Source: Chryseobacterium salivictor (lineage in GTDB: Bacteria; Bacteroidota; Bacteroidia; Flavobacteriales; Weeksellaceae). From it: DNA of 64,000 bases. Below, piece after piece: positions 50,901 to 60,370 of this stretch (positions within the stretch are counted from its first letter, which is position 1; each line of letters starts with the position of its first letter). The position numbers and the translations under genes were made by a program. Below the pieces are notes generated by a model, which did no database searches, had not been told where the DNA came from, and saw nothing but the letters and a program-made list of their open reading frames with translations. The DNA lies in the NCBI RefSeq assembly GCF_004359195.1, contig NZ_CP037954.1:682001-746000 (forward strand), given 5' to 3'.

Positions 50901-51766
50901 TCGTGAGTTGTTGTTAAAGTTTCGATACAATCCTGTAGGGAATGTTCCCAGTGGATGGGTTCGATCCGGTACACCTTTTCTATTTTGTCCAAAGCCATCG
51001 TGCTCCGTCTCGGGCGTTTCGCAGGTGTTGGAAATTCTTCGGTGGTAATGGCTTTCAGTTTAATCCCGGAGTTGGAAAATTCTGCAATCTTAGAGGCAAA
51101 TTCAAACCAGTTGGTTTCCGGGTAATTTGAAAAATGGAAAATCCCGAACATTTTCGGATCTGACTGAATAATTTTCATGACGGCGTTTGCCAAATCATTC
51201 GCATTCGTCGGTTGGCCAAACTGATCGGCAACAATTCCCAATTCATCTTTGGTTGAAAAGAGATTCAACATCGTTTTTACAAAGTTTTTATTAAACTCCG
51301 AATACAACCAGGAAGTTCTGATGACCATCGTTTGCGGATTATTTTCCAGAGCGAGTTCTTCGCCTTTCAATTTAGATGCTCCGTAAACGCCTTGTGGATT
51401 GGTAAAATTATCTTCTGAATAAGAAATATTGCTTTCACCATCAAAAACATAATCGGTCGAAATATGAATTAAAACGGTTCTCGAAGCTTTACAGGCTTCC
51501 GCTACATTTGCGACTCCATCAGCATTGACAGCAAAAGCTTTGTCGGCTTCTTTCTCTGCCAAATCTACGGCGGTATAGGCCGCAGCATTGATACAAAAAT
51601 CAGGTTTATAGTCCTCAAAGAAATCTTCAACTGCCCTCCGTTCGGTAATATTCAGTTCTTGAGAGTCAGCGAATCTGAATTCAAACTGATTTTCAAAATC
51701 TGGTGCTAATTTTTTAAAACAGCTTCCTAATTGTCCATTGCTGCCAATTACAAGTATTTTCTTCAT
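50897..51766 (-). CDS. rfbD: dTDP-4-dehydrorhamnose reductase
   Basis: RfbD reduces dTDP-4-keto-L-rhamnose to dTDP-L-rhamnose with NAD(P)H. The 289-residue extended SDR has GSNGQLG (8-14), NAAAYTAVD, HISTDYVFDG (101-110) and the catalytic YGASK (128-132). Its ATG overlaps the thioesterase stop by one base, and it is coupled to the secreted protein downstream. rfbA, rfbB and rfbC are not in the window, so it is either an orphan that acts with enzymes encoded elsewhere or a related reductase. It could supply rhamnose to the glycan loci. Confidence 0.92.
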   Translation of the reverse strand: MKKILVIGSNGQLGSCFKKLAPDFENQFEFRFADSQELNITERRAVEDFFEDYKPDFCINAAAYTAVDLAEKEADKAFAVNADGVANVAEACKASRTVLIHISTDYVFDGESNISYSEDNFTNPQGVYGASKLKGEELALENNPQTMVIRTSWLYSEFNKNFVKTMLNLFSTKDELGIVADQFGQPTNANDLANAVMKIIQSDPKMFGIFHFSNYPETNWFEFASKIAEFSNSGIKLKAITTEEFPTPAKRPRRSTMALDKIEKVYRIEPIHWEHSLQDCIETLTTTHE

Positions 51767-52254
51767 TATAGATTTGCCTTTTTGTTTTGTTTTCTAAAAT
51801 ACGATGCGCGGCTTTTAAAGTCTTTTTCTTCCAAATCGACCAGAAACTTTTCAAATAACCGTCTGGTATCTTCCGGATGAACATCAGATTTCCGTGTTTT
51901 CATATTGAAATAAATCACGGTCACCCACAAAAGACAGTGAATAGTCTTACCGTCTGCACTTTTCATTAAAATTTCAACTTTGGAAAGACGGTCACCCACT
52001 TCAATGGTTTTGCTGGAAATAAGAACTTTTGCATTATACCGGACTTCTTTTAAATAGGCGATTTCATTTTGAATGGTAATCCAGGTACAGCCTGTTTTTC
52101 TGGTATATTCTTCATAGGTAAATCCATAACCGGCTTCTACATGATCTTCTCTGGCGTTGAGCATGTATTCCAAATATTTCACATTATTGAGATGGCCGAT
52201 CGGATCGCAGTCGCTAAAACGGATTTTTGACAGGTTTGAAATTTCTTTTTGCAT
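51766..52254 (-). CDS. Acyl-CoA thioesterase, hotdog fold (4HBT)
   Basis: The 162-residue protein has the 4HBT pattern SKIRFSDCDPIGHLNNVKYLEYM, with the catalytic Asp in SDCDPIGHLNN, and IQNEIAYLKEVRYNAKVLI. Such enzymes hydrolyse acyl-CoA thioesters; the chain length is unknown. It heads the minus-strand group thioesterase-rfbD-secreted protein, with a one-base overlap to rfbD (TAATG). Its promoter must lie in 52255-52315, behind the terminator of ompH. The functional link with RfbD is not evident. Confidence 0.88.
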   Translation of the reverse strand: MQKEISNLSKIRFSDCDPIGHLNNVKYLEYMLNAREDHVEAGYGFTYEEYTRKTGCTWITIQNEIAYLKEVRYNAKVLISSKTIEVGDRLSKVEILMKSADGKTIHCLLWVTVIYFNMKTRKSDVHPEDTRRLFEKFLVDLEEKDFKSRASYFRKQNKKANL

Positions 52255-52268
52255 GGTACAAAATTAAA

Positions 52269-52296
52269 AAACCATCCCGGATAAATGGGATGGTTT
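52269..52296 (-). terminator. Terminator of the BamA-OmpH unit
   Basis: AAACCATCCC and GGGATGGTTT form a perfect 10-bp stem with an 8-nt loop, and the minus strand continues into a T-run, 20 bases past the ompH stop. Confidence 0.9.
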
Positions 52297-52315
52297 AGGA
52301 TAATAAAACAATCTC

Positions 52316-52810
52316 TTAAAGTCCTAATTCTTTCTTTACTGCTGCGGTAGCGTCTGGTCCTCCTTTATAAATCAATGCACCTGCATCAATAATAAATTCA
52401 TAACCGTTTGCTTTTGCTACTTTTTCTACTGCTTTGTTCAATTTTTCGATAATCGGTTTAATCGCGGTATCTCTTTTTTGCGCCAAATCGCTTTGAGCAG
52501 TAGTCTGAATCTGCTGTAGGTTTTGTTGTTTTTTCTGAAGTTCAGCTTCTTTAGCCTGTCTTTGAGCTTCGCTTAATTTTGCTCCTTCAGCTTGATACTG
52601 TTGTACTTCTTTTTGAAATGCTTCTGCTTGTTTATTTATTTCATCACCTTTAGTTTTACTAAAAGTTTCCAGATCAGTCGTCATTTTCTTAGTTTCTGGC
52701 ATTACAGCTAATACAGCTTCATAATCCATACTTGCAACTTTCTGCGCTTTTGCAACTCCTACGGTTGCAAACATCATTACTGCTGCAAATAATACACTTA
52801 ATTTTTTCAT
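52316..52810 (-). CDS. OmpH/Skp periplasmic chaperone
   Basis: Skp holds unfolded outer-membrane proteins in the periplasm and hands them to BamA. The 164-residue protein has a signal peptide (MKKLSVLFAAVMMFATVGVAKAQ) and a helical body of Lys/Gln/Glu coiled coil (about 60-125) between short conserved segments (VASMDYEAVLAVMPE and GYEFIIDAGALIYKGG), the usual OmpH layout. It is the second of two tandem paralogues downstream of BamA, 33 bases after the first. Confidence 0.93.
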   Translation of the reverse strand: MKKLSVLFAAVMMFATVGVAKAQKVASMDYEAVLAVMPETKKMTTDLETFSKTKGDEINKQAEAFQKEVQQYQAEGAKLSEAQRQAKEAELQKKQQNLQQIQTTAQSDLAQKRDTAIKPIIEKLNKAVEKVAKANGYEFIIDAGALIYKGGPDATAAVKKELGL

Positions 52811-52843
52811 AATTGAGGTTAAATAAATTTATAGTTTGGTTTG

Positions 52844-53488
52844 TTAATTACTTTGTTTTGTTTCTTCACCAAAAGCTTTACTCCCTTTGGCTTTCATCAC
52901 TCTTATCTTTTCAGTTCTTTCCTCCGTCGCATTTCTTTTCCCTGGTTTAGCTTCGGTTTCTGTGTTTTTCGCGGGAGAATTTTTCAGCAGCAAATCTAAC
53001 ACTTTATCTGTATAATCATATCTTTTATCTAGGAAAATCACACTGATGTTATTGCTTTTATCAAGAACTATGCCCAAAGTATTTTTCTCTGAAACGGTCT
53101 TGATTGCTCCCCAAATGAGATCCTGGAACGGCTTGGTCAAGTTAGATCTCGCATTATTGATTTCTCCCATCGACCCAAAACGATTATTGATCATTCCCTT
53201 AATTTTCTTATCCAGATCATCAACTTCTTTTTGACGGAGTTTCAGCTGATCCCCGATGAGAAGAACTTTTTCATTTTCAAGGGTTGTTTTTTTCTTTTCA
53301 AATTCCGTCTGCAAAGTTTGAATTTCATTTTGCCAATTGGTAATCTGCTCATTCAGCCGCACTTCTGCTTCTTTATACTGTGGCAATTTACTGAGGATAT
53401 AATCCGTATCAACAACTCCGATTTTCTGGGCATTTGCAAAAACTGTAAAACACAGAAGAGGAATGAATAACAATAGAAACTTTTTCAT
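52844..53488 (-). CDS. OmpH/Skp family periplasmic chaperone, larger paralogue
   Basis: From ATG 53488 the protein has 214 residues with signal peptide MKKFLLLFIPLLCFTVFANAQ, then KIGVVDTDYILSKLPQY, a coiled coil (about 45-110) and NTLGIVLDKSNNISVIF, as in OmpH. A Lys/Arg-rich tail of about 40 residues (AKPGKRNATEERTEKIRVM) extends beyond the usual end and is odd for a periplasmic protein. It lies 11 bases after bamA. An upstream in-frame start at 53536 overlaps bamA and lacks a signal peptide. Confidence 0.92.
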   Translation of the reverse strand: MKKFLLLFIPLLCFTVFANAQKIGVVDTDYILSKLPQYKEAEVRLNEQITNWQNEIQTLQTEFEKKKTTLENEKVLLIGDQLKLRQKEVDDLDKKIKGMINNRFGSMGEINNARSNLTKPFQDLIWGAIKTVSEKNTLGIVLDKSNNISVIFLDKRYDYTDKVLDLLLKNSPAKNTETEAKPGKRNATEERTEKIRVMKAKGSKAFGEETKQSN

Positions 53489-53499
53489 TTTTATTAAAT

Positions 53500-56037
53500 T
53501 TATAGTGACTGGTTCATCAGGAAGTGTGTTTTCCAACCTGAAGGTTCAGTTCCCATAAGAGTTTTATCAAATCCGTATGCGAAATCAAATCCGATCAATC
53601 CGAAAGCTCCCATATAAACTCTAATACCTACGCCTGCAGAACGCTTCAACTGGAAAGGATTATAACTTCCGAAGGAGTTGTACGCATTTCCTCCTTCGAG
53701 AAAAGAAAGTGCATAAATCTTCGCAGTTTGGTTCATTGAGATCGGGTAACGCAATTCCAGGGCAAATCTGTTATAAATGGTTGCTCCACCGTAAGGCGTA
53801 ACATCATCGATGGTTCCTCCTGTGGAAGAAGCATTTTCGTACCCACGAAGCGGTACCAGTTCTCTTCCGTCATATCTTCCTCCGAAAAGTCCGGTTCCTC
53901 CGACGTAGAATCTCTCAAATGGCGGCGCTCCCAGTTCTTTATTATAACCGTTTAAGAATCCCATTTCAGCGGTACTTCTTAACACCATTTTCCCTACAAC
54001 GGTGTTATAAATATCGGCTTTCATTTTAACTTTGTAAAACTCGAGCCATTTATACTTGTCAATCGCTGACATTGTTGAATAATCTTTATTGCTAAAGAGT
54101 GAATACGGCGGCGTAAATTTCACAGACGCTTCAATATTCGAACCTTGAGTCGGGAAAATAGGATCTAAACCTGCAGAGTTTCTGCTTAATCCTATATTTA
54201 AACTAAAGTTCTTTGCAGATCCATAATATTCGGTCGTATTCCCAAACTGGAAAGGATAGTTTTCGAAATCATAACTCTGATACTGAATCCCAGTGTACAA
54301 AGAGAAAAAATCATCCGGCCATCTTAAGAGTCTGTTTAAACCGGCGCTTGCCGAGAAAATATTTAATTTTTGTGTTACCCCAAACTGATCCGAATAACGG
54401 ACTAAAGACTGGTTAACTCCCACTGATAATGCAGTCGGCTTTGTCCCGAACAACCATGGCTCTGTAAATGAAATCCCATAATTCTGGAAGAACTGCCCAG
54501 CCTGCGCCTGAATAGATAAAGTTTGTCCGTCACCCTGTGGAACAGGTTTGAAATCTTTAAATTTCAAAAAGTTTTTCAGTGAGAAGTTATTAAAAGTAAG
54601 CCCTAAAGTTCCGATAAATGAACCTCCACCGTACCCGGCCTGCAACTGAATTTGCGACGAGCCTTTTTCTACCAGAGTCCAGTGTACATCTACCGTATTA
54701 TCCTGCGGGTTTGGTGTAATTTGCTGACCAACCTGCTGTGGATCAAAAAACTGCATTCCTGCTAAATCAAAATAGGTTCTTTTAATATCGCTTTTAGCGA
54801 ATAAACTTCCCGGTTTTGTTCTTAATGAACGAAGAATTACGTGGTCATGCGTGGTGGTGTTTCCACTCCAGGTGACTCGGTTCCAGGTTGCTTTTTCGCC
54901 TTCATTAATTCTGATTTCAAGGTTAATGGAATCACCTTTTACTGATTTTTCAACCGGCGTTACATTCGAGAACAAATATCCATTATTCATATAAGTGGAC
55001 TTGATGTCAGAATCATCTTCTTTACCGCCGTCTTCCCCAACTTTTTTGTTGAAACCAACTGCGTCATAAATATCGCCTGTTTTGTATCCCAGTACTTTTT
55101 GTAAATAATCGGTAGAGAATGCGGTGTTTCCTAAGAAATTAATGTCTCCGATATAGTATTTTTTACCTTCGGCAAGTTTTACATTAATTTCAAACTGATT
55201 CTTTTGATTTCTCCACACCGAATCAGAAACGATTTGTGCGTCACGGAAACCTAAAGAGCGGTAATAGTTGATCAAGTTCCCTTTATCATCTTCATACTTT
55301 TCTTCGATAAATTTGGAAGGTTTTAAAATTCCTTTGATACTTAAACTTTTTTGTTTGGTATCTTTAAATCCGTTCTTGCGAAGTTTTTTATCAGAGATGC
55401 TTTCGTTGCCTTCAAATTCAATATGGCTGATTTTGATTTTTCGGCCTTTATCAACGGTGATTGTCCAATCCACCAAATTAGGATCGCCTGCATTCACCTG
55501 GTCCTGAATCGTGACTTTAGCATCGGCAAAGCCTTTTTTAATGTATTCCTGCGGGATATTGGTTTTAAGTGTTGACACTAAATTCTGAGTGATTTTGGTT
55601 CCCGGCTTCAGATTATTGTCTTTCGCCATTTTTTCACTTTTCGATTTTCCAATTCCTTTGCCTTTAAATTTAACTTCTCCCAGATCTTTTAAATCCTGAA
55701 GGTTAAAACGCAAAACAACCTGATCGCCTTCGATGCTTTCAACATATACCTCGACTTCCGAAAAAGACTGAGTTTCCCAAAGTTTTTTAATCGCGTTGCT
55801 GATTTTTTGACCCGGAATTTCTACGCTCTCGTTTTTATTAAGACCTGTAAATCTTAAAATTTGAGCGGGCGTATATTTTTTTACACCATCTACGACAATG
55901 TCTTTCAGGATATAAGTTCCGGCTTCGTCTTGAGCGTGAACAGGATTGTTTTCCTGGGTGTTTTGCTGGGGCGTAATCTGTCCATAAAAATGGGCTGATG
56001 CCACAAACATGATGATGGGTAAGAATTTAAACTTCAT
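53500..56037 (-). CDS. bamA: Outer-membrane assembly factor BamA
   Basis: BamA inserts beta-barrel proteins into the outer membrane. The 845-residue protein has a signal peptide (MKFKFLPIIMFVASAHFYGQ), five POTRA domains (about 40-460; e.g. ISHIEFEGNESISDKKLRKNGF) and a C-terminal 16-strand barrel, with FIGTLGLTFNNFSLKNF, YVGGTGLFGGRYDGRELVPLRGY and the usual C-terminal aromatic region. Its length is normal for Flavobacteriia. It lies in the order uppS-bamA-ompH-ompH, typical of the phylum. No defect is seen. Confidence 0.96.
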   Translation of the reverse strand: MKFKFLPIIMFVASAHFYGQITPQQNTQENNPVHAQDEAGTYILKDIVVDGVKKYTPAQILRFTGLNKNESVEIPGQKISNAIKKLWETQSFSEVEVYVESIEGDQVVLRFNLQDLKDLGEVKFKGKGIGKSKSEKMAKDNNLKPGTKITQNLVSTLKTNIPQEYIKKGFADAKVTIQDQVNAGDPNLVDWTITVDKGRKIKISHIEFEGNESISDKKLRKNGFKDTKQKSLSIKGILKPSKFIEEKYEDDKGNLINYYRSLGFRDAQIVSDSVWRNQKNQFEINVKLAEGKKYYIGDINFLGNTAFSTDYLQKVLGYKTGDIYDAVGFNKKVGEDGGKEDDSDIKSTYMNNGYLFSNVTPVEKSVKGDSINLEIRINEGEKATWNRVTWSGNTTTHDHVILRSLRTKPGSLFAKSDIKRTYFDLAGMQFFDPQQVGQQITPNPQDNTVDVHWTLVEKGSSQIQLQAGYGGGSFIGTLGLTFNNFSLKNFLKFKDFKPVPQGDGQTLSIQAQAGQFFQNYGISFTEPWLFGTKPTALSVGVNQSLVRYSDQFGVTQKLNIFSASAGLNRLLRWPDDFFSLYTGIQYQSYDFENYPFQFGNTTEYYGSAKNFSLNIGLSRNSAGLDPIFPTQGSNIEASVKFTPPYSLFSNKDYSTMSAIDKYKWLEFYKVKMKADIYNTVVGKMVLRSTAEMGFLNGYNKELGAPPFERFYVGGTGLFGGRYDGRELVPLRGYENASSTGGTIDDVTPYGGATIYNRFALELRYPISMNQTAKIYALSFLEGGNAYNSFGSYNPFQLKRSAGVGIRVYMGAFGLIGFDFAYGFDKTLMGTEPSGWKTHFLMNQSL

Positions 56038-56065
56038 TTTTTATCTTGCTAACTATTTCTTATTT

Positions 56066-56818
56066 CTATATTTGTTCGTCAAGCTGCTCGCTTGTTTTAC
56101 CGAATCGTCTTTCTTTGTTCTGATAATCATAAATGCATCTGAAGAAATCTTCTTTGCCGAAATCCGGCCAAAGAATATCTAAAAACTGCAGTTCTGCGTA
56201 GGCAATCTGCCAGAGCAGAAAGTTACTGATTCTTACTTCGCCACTGGTTCTTACCAATAAATCAACTGGCGGCAGATCTTTGGTATATAAATGTTTTTCA
56301 AAAACTTCTTCGGTGATATCTTCTTCGTTCAGCTGGCCACTTTTTACTTCGGCACTGATCTGCTTTACGGCGTTCAAAATCTCTTTCTGTGAACCGTAGC
56401 TTAAAGCCAAAACAAGATTCCCCCGATCATTATTTTTGGTAATTTCTACCAGTTGCATTAATTGCTCCTGCACCAATGGTGGCAGTTTTTTGATATCGCC
56501 GATGATGTGCATTCGCAGACCTTTGCTAAATATATCTTCCGCTTCCAAAAGCAGGGTTTCTGATATCAAACTCATCAGCGTGCTTACCTCATCCTGAGGC
56601 CTGTTCCAGTTCTCAGAAGAAAAAGTGTAGAGCGTAAGGTAAGGAATATTAATTTCGTTACACGCATTCACTGCATTTCTCACTGCCTGGATCGCGTGCT
56701 TGTGCCCGAAGGTTCTTTCCTTCCCGCGGGATTTTGCCCATCTCCCATTCCCATCCATAATGATGGCAACGTGTTTTGGGAGATGATCCGGATTTAATTT
56801 TTCTTTTATCGACTGCAT
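56066..56818 (-). CDS. uppS: Undecaprenyl diphosphate synthase (isoprenyl transferase)
   Basis: UppS condenses isopentenyl diphosphate onto farnesyl diphosphate to make undecaprenyl diphosphate, the carrier lipid of peptidoglycan and of both glycan loci. The 250-residue protein opens with HVAIIMDGNGRWAKSRG, containing the catalytic Asp22, then GHKHAIQAVRN, LYTFSSENWNRP and DLLVRTSGEVRISNFLLWQIAYAE. All conserved regions are intact. It follows the DUF6089 gene by three bases and precedes bamA by 28 bases. Confidence 0.97.
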   Translation of the reverse strand: MQSIKEKLNPDHLPKHVAIIMDGNGRWAKSRGKERTFGHKHAIQAVRNAVNACNEINIPYLTLYTFSSENWNRPQDEVSTLMSLISETLLLEAEDIFSKGLRMHIIGDIKKLPPLVQEQLMQLVEITKNNDRGNLVLALSYGSQKEILNAVKQISAEVKSGQLNEEDITEEVFEKHLYTKDLPPVDLLVRTSGEVRISNFLLWQIAYAELQFLDILWPDFGKEDFFRCIYDYQNKERRFGKTSEQLDEQI

Positions 56819-56821
56819 TTT

Positions 56822-57703
56822 TTAATCACAATAACATGGTGGTCTTCCGAATGAATAACTTAAACCTATCGAAACAGAGTTCACCCAATCTTTAGAATTA
56901 ATATTTCCTATTTGCCTGGCTTTAAGAATATCAGCTACTCTGGCTTCGGCAATTTCCTTATAAGGAGTTTCCTGCAAAAGAGATTTGCTTTTACTTCCCG
57001 CAATATCTTTGTTATAAGTTACTTTTACACTTGTCTCATCGATCACGCTGTAATCAATGGAGTCTGAAAAGGTAGGTCTGAACATGAACTCACCAAATAA
57101 AGCCCAGTTATAATTAAATTTATATTTCAAGCCCACTCCAAAAGGAATAGCCATGGTTAATTTGTTTCCTGAAGTGTAAGTTGTATTGGTTACAAAATCA
57201 TTAGGATCATTTGGCGCTATAGCTGCCCCAGACGTTCTGTTAAAATCATTTTCTACAATCAGTTGCGGGGTATTGGCAAGCATGGCTCCCAGACCTCCGA
57301 AGATGTACGGACTCAATAAACTCTTCTGCTCCTCATTGACCGGAAAAAAATTATACTCGAAAACCAGATCCGCTTCTAAAATAGAGTTGGTCCCCCACAG
57401 CTTCCTGTTTCGCCGGTATTGTTCTTTTGCCAGAGCATCAATAAACTGAATGTGACTGTAGCCCAAGTTTAACCTTACCGTTTGATAAGGGTTAAAATTC
57501 ATCCGGTAAAGGATACCTCCGTAGAAAGGAATTCCATAGTCAGAAATATTTCTAGTAGGTTTCTGTAAAGTATAATTGGTTCTGCCGATATCCCCAACTA
57601 AATTACTCATCCCCAGCTGCACTCCTACTTCATGACGCTGACCTTTGTAGCCAACTGAAATAAAAAACAATGCGATGAGCGTATAGATCACTTTTTTCTG
57701 CAT
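56822..57703 (-). CDS. DUF6089 family outer-membrane protein
   Basis: From ATG 57703 the protein has 293 residues, a signal peptide (MQKKVIYTLIALFFISVGYKG) and a beta-barrel-like sequence with alternating hydrophobic strands (HEVGVQLGMSNLVGDIG; VRLNLGYSHIQFID; LYGGVLYR-like segments), ending with KDWVNSVSIGLSYSFGRP. This is DUF6089, a Bacteroidetes family with an outer-membrane barrel of unknown role. An ATG at 57727 would fall about five bases after the predicted transcript start, so I prefer 57703. It leads the uppS-bamA-ompH group. Confidence 0.85.
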   Translation of the reverse strand: MQKKVIYTLIALFFISVGYKGQRHEVGVQLGMSNLVGDIGRTNYTLQKPTRNISDYGIPFYGGILYRMNFNPYQTVRLNLGYSHIQFIDALAKEQYRRNRKLWGTNSILEADLVFEYNFFPVNEEQKSLLSPYIFGGLGAMLANTPQLIVENDFNRTSGAAIAPNDPNDFVTNTTYTSGNKLTMAIPFGVGLKYKFNYNWALFGEFMFRPTFSDSIDYSVIDETSVKVTYNKDIAGSKSKSLLQETPYKEIAEARVADILKARQIGNINSKDWVNSVSIGLSYSFGRPPCYCD

Positions 57704-57738
57704 GAATGACTGTACATCAATTTTCATAAATAATTTTG

Positions 57739-57746
57739 CAAATATA
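57739..57746 (-). promoter_or_regulatory. -7 box of the DUF6089-uppS-bamA unit
   Basis: TATATTTG on the minus strand matches TAnnTTTG. The predicted transcript start, near 57732, lies about 30 bases before the ATG at 57703. Confidence 0.55.
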
Positions 57747-57882
57747 AAACATTTTTACCGTAAGGAAATTCTTAATTTTTAGTTAAATAACCTCAAAAAA
57801 GCATAATTTCTTGATTTGAAAACGATGAATTTTAGTTTTTATGATTTTTTAAATAAATAACCCGCTAAATGGGAAGGTTTTT

Positions 57883-60369
57883 TTATCTGGTTTTTCCCAG
57901 TATTTTATTCATTTTATTTCTAATCCTGATCAGGGTTGGCTCCTCATAATGAGCATCTTCTTCGAAATAACCATAGCCATAACCGTAGCCGTAACCATAC
58001 CCGTAGCCGTAAGTATTGTCTGCCTGATAATCGTTATAAACCAAACCAAGGTTCTGCACTTCATGGTGATGATACTTTTCTGTAATCATTTTCAACATGT
58101 GCTTTTCTGTATATTCGTGTCTTACGACATAAATACTGGCATCTGCGAGCTGCATGAGTTCAAAGGAATCTGCAACCAGTCCTACCGGTGGCGAATCGAT
58201 AACAATAAAATCATAGTGATTTCTTAATTCTTTTATAAATTCAATATTACGTTTACTCATCAAAAGCTCTGACGGATTTGGCGGAATGGGTCCCGAAGTT
58301 GCCACGTCAAGATCCGGGACAGAAGTTTTATTAATGATTTTATCCATTTCAACTTCGCCGGTTAAATAGTTGGAGATTCCGTAGTGGTTATTAATTTTAA
58401 AATCGCCAAAAATCTTAGGCTTTCTCAGATCCATTCCCAAAAGAATTGTTTTCTTGCCACTTAAAGCCATTACTGACGCAATATTAATTGAAACATACGT
58501 TTTTCCTTCACCACCGACTGATGAGGTCACCAGAATGACTTTGGACCTGTTATCTTCTTTATGTAAAAATCTGAGATTCGCCCTGATTCCCCGGAACGCT
58601 TCGGAGATCGAAGACCGCGGCTGTTCTAAAACAGTCAGATTATTATCATGGCTGCTTCTCCCTATAACGCCTAAGAGTGGGATTTTTGTCGCTTGCAGTA
58701 ATTCTTTGATATTTCGTATTCTGCTGTCCAGCAACTGGCCGAGCCCCAAAATAAGCAAGGGTAAAATCAGCAGTCCGCCAATAATGGTGTAGGTGATTTT
58801 GGCAATATCCGGAGCGATAGGTCCCTGTCCCAAATTTTTAGCAGGATCAATAACATTGATATCGGATTTATTGGTAGCCACTCTGATCTGCGTCTCATTC
58901 TGCTTGGCAAGCAGCGTGTTATAAGTCGCTTCGATCATGTTGTATCCTCTTTCGGCATCCAGATACCTGCGCTCTTTTTCGGGATACGAAACCAGATCAA
59001 TATTTGCTCTGGCGATTTCGCGGTCTATTTTCGAAATTTCATTAAGATAGGTATTATAATAATTTCGAAGCGACCCGTTGGAATTCGTTTTCGCTTCATG
59101 TATCAACCGGTTAATTTCCCGCATGGGCTCTGAGGCTGGCGTATAGATCAAGGCAAGTTCGCGCCGCTTGGCATATAAAGCTTTCAGTTCTGAAACTGTT
59201 GCATTGAAAACACCATCCTCTACACCAGCTGTATTGGTACTGATCATGCGGTCTAAATTCTGCGATTCCAAAGAATTTTTAATACTGTTTAAAGAGTTGA
59301 TCCGCGTGAGGAAATCTGCTTTCCGGGCATCAAGATTTTTTATATTTTCCAGAGATTTTTCGTCGCGGTCCTTGATGTTATATAATCCTTCTGAAACTTT
59401 CATGTGGTTTAAAACCGTTGCACTGGAATCTAATTTTTTGCGGATATTGATCAGGTTATCCAGCAGATACTTTTCGGTATTTTTATCGACCACATTTCTG
59501 TCGATTAATCTTTTTTTCTCGAGTTCGTCGACCGATGTATTAAGAAAATTAACTGTACCATTCAGGTTAAATCCTTTTTTACCGATGATCATAATGGTAT
59601 TGATTTCTTTATCGAAGTCAACTGTAATGGTACTCACCAAATTATTAACCGCATTATTAACCGTGGTCAGCGATACGATAATATTGTCAAATATAATTTC
59701 GCTTGGATGTGGGTTTTTTATCAATTTGAATTTAAGATTCGGCGATGTGTACCATTGGTTCAGAGCAATGATTTTATTTGCCGGTCTCTGGTATTTCGGT
59801 ATGGTTTTGAAACCTTCTGTTTCGTAGGAATACACCGAATTAGATTCGCCTTCTTTTGGCAATTCAATTTCAAACTGATCTCTTCCTTTAGGAATAATTG
59901 TTATGGGATAATTTACCTGTTGAGGATATGATTTATCAATCTCAAAGAAAACCGGTGAATCATATTTATCAAGGTATGTTTGTTTGATAAGCCCTTTTGT
60001 TGCATAATTGGCATATAAATCCAGTTGTTTTACCAAGTATTCATTGTGTGATCTGGAAAGCAACATTTTTTTCAGATATACTCCATCCTGATTACCGGTT
60101 TGTCCCCAGATGAAATTAATCGACTGATTGGGAGTGAAATAACTTGCTGAATTATTGGAGATACTTAAAGACAGATTTGAGGCATAGACCCGCTGTGCGT
60201 AATACTTGCTGTATACCACCGAAATCCCATATCCTAAAGCAGCCATCAGAAAAAACCAGTACCAGTTTCTCAGTACTTTTCGGATAAAATGTTCGACATC
60301 AAAAATTGCAAATGACCCGATTTTATCCTGGGCTGCAGTCGCACCTGTATTTTCTTTTCCGGGAATCAT
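57883..60369 (-). CDS. wzc: Polysaccharide co-polymerase and tyrosine kinase (Wzc/BY-kinase)
   Basis: This 828-residue inner-membrane protein controls length and export of capsule or exopolysaccharide. It has an N-terminal Wzz domain between two transmembrane helices (about 35-55 and 520-545), long periplasmic coiled coils, and a cytoplasmic BY-kinase domain with Walker A GGEGKT (619-624), Walker A' GMDLRKP and Walker B FIVIDSPP. The tail has eight Tyr alternating with Gly (57967-58011) and two more near it, the autophosphorylation cluster. In related proteins phosphorylation of the cluster regulates oligomerisation. It lies one base after wza and works with it. Confidence 0.95.
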   Translation of the reverse strand: MIPGKENTGATAAQDKIGSFAIFDVEHFIRKVLRNWYWFFLMAALGYGISVVYSKYYAQRVYASNLSLSISNNSASYFTPNQSINFIWGQTGNQDGVYLKKMLLSRSHNEYLVKQLDLYANYATKGLIKQTYLDKYDSPVFFEIDKSYPQQVNYPITIIPKGRDQFEIELPKEGESNSVYSYETEGFKTIPKYQRPANKIIALNQWYTSPNLKFKLIKNPHPSEIIFDNIIVSLTTVNNAVNNLVSTITVDFDKEINTIMIIGKKGFNLNGTVNFLNTSVDELEKKRLIDRNVVDKNTEKYLLDNLINIRKKLDSSATVLNHMKVSEGLYNIKDRDEKSLENIKNLDARKADFLTRINSLNSIKNSLESQNLDRMISTNTAGVEDGVFNATVSELKALYAKRRELALIYTPASEPMREINRLIHEAKTNSNGSLRNYYNTYLNEISKIDREIARANIDLVSYPEKERRYLDAERGYNMIEATYNTLLAKQNETQIRVATNKSDINVIDPAKNLGQGPIAPDIAKITYTIIGGLLILPLLILGLGQLLDSRIRNIKELLQATKIPLLGVIGRSSHDNNLTVLEQPRSSISEAFRGIRANLRFLHKEDNRSKVILVTSSVGGEGKTYVSINIASVMALSGKKTILLGMDLRKPKIFGDFKINNHYGISNYLTGEVEMDKIINKTSVPDLDVATSGPIPPNPSELLMSKRNIEFIKELRNHYDFIVIDSPPVGLVADSFELMQLADASIYVVRHEYTEKHMLKMITEKYHHHEVQNLGLVYNDYQADNTYGYGYGYGYGYGYGYFEEDAHYEEPTLIRIRNKMNKILGKTR
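57967..58011. repeat. Coding (Tyr-Gly) repeat of the Wzc tail
   Basis: Fifteen codons alternate Tyr and Gly, made of 6-bp units of mixed TAT/TAC and GGT/GGC/GGG codons. Changes in unit number would add or remove Tyr-Gly pairs without shifting the frame. Confidence 0.85.
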
Positions 60370-60370
60370 C

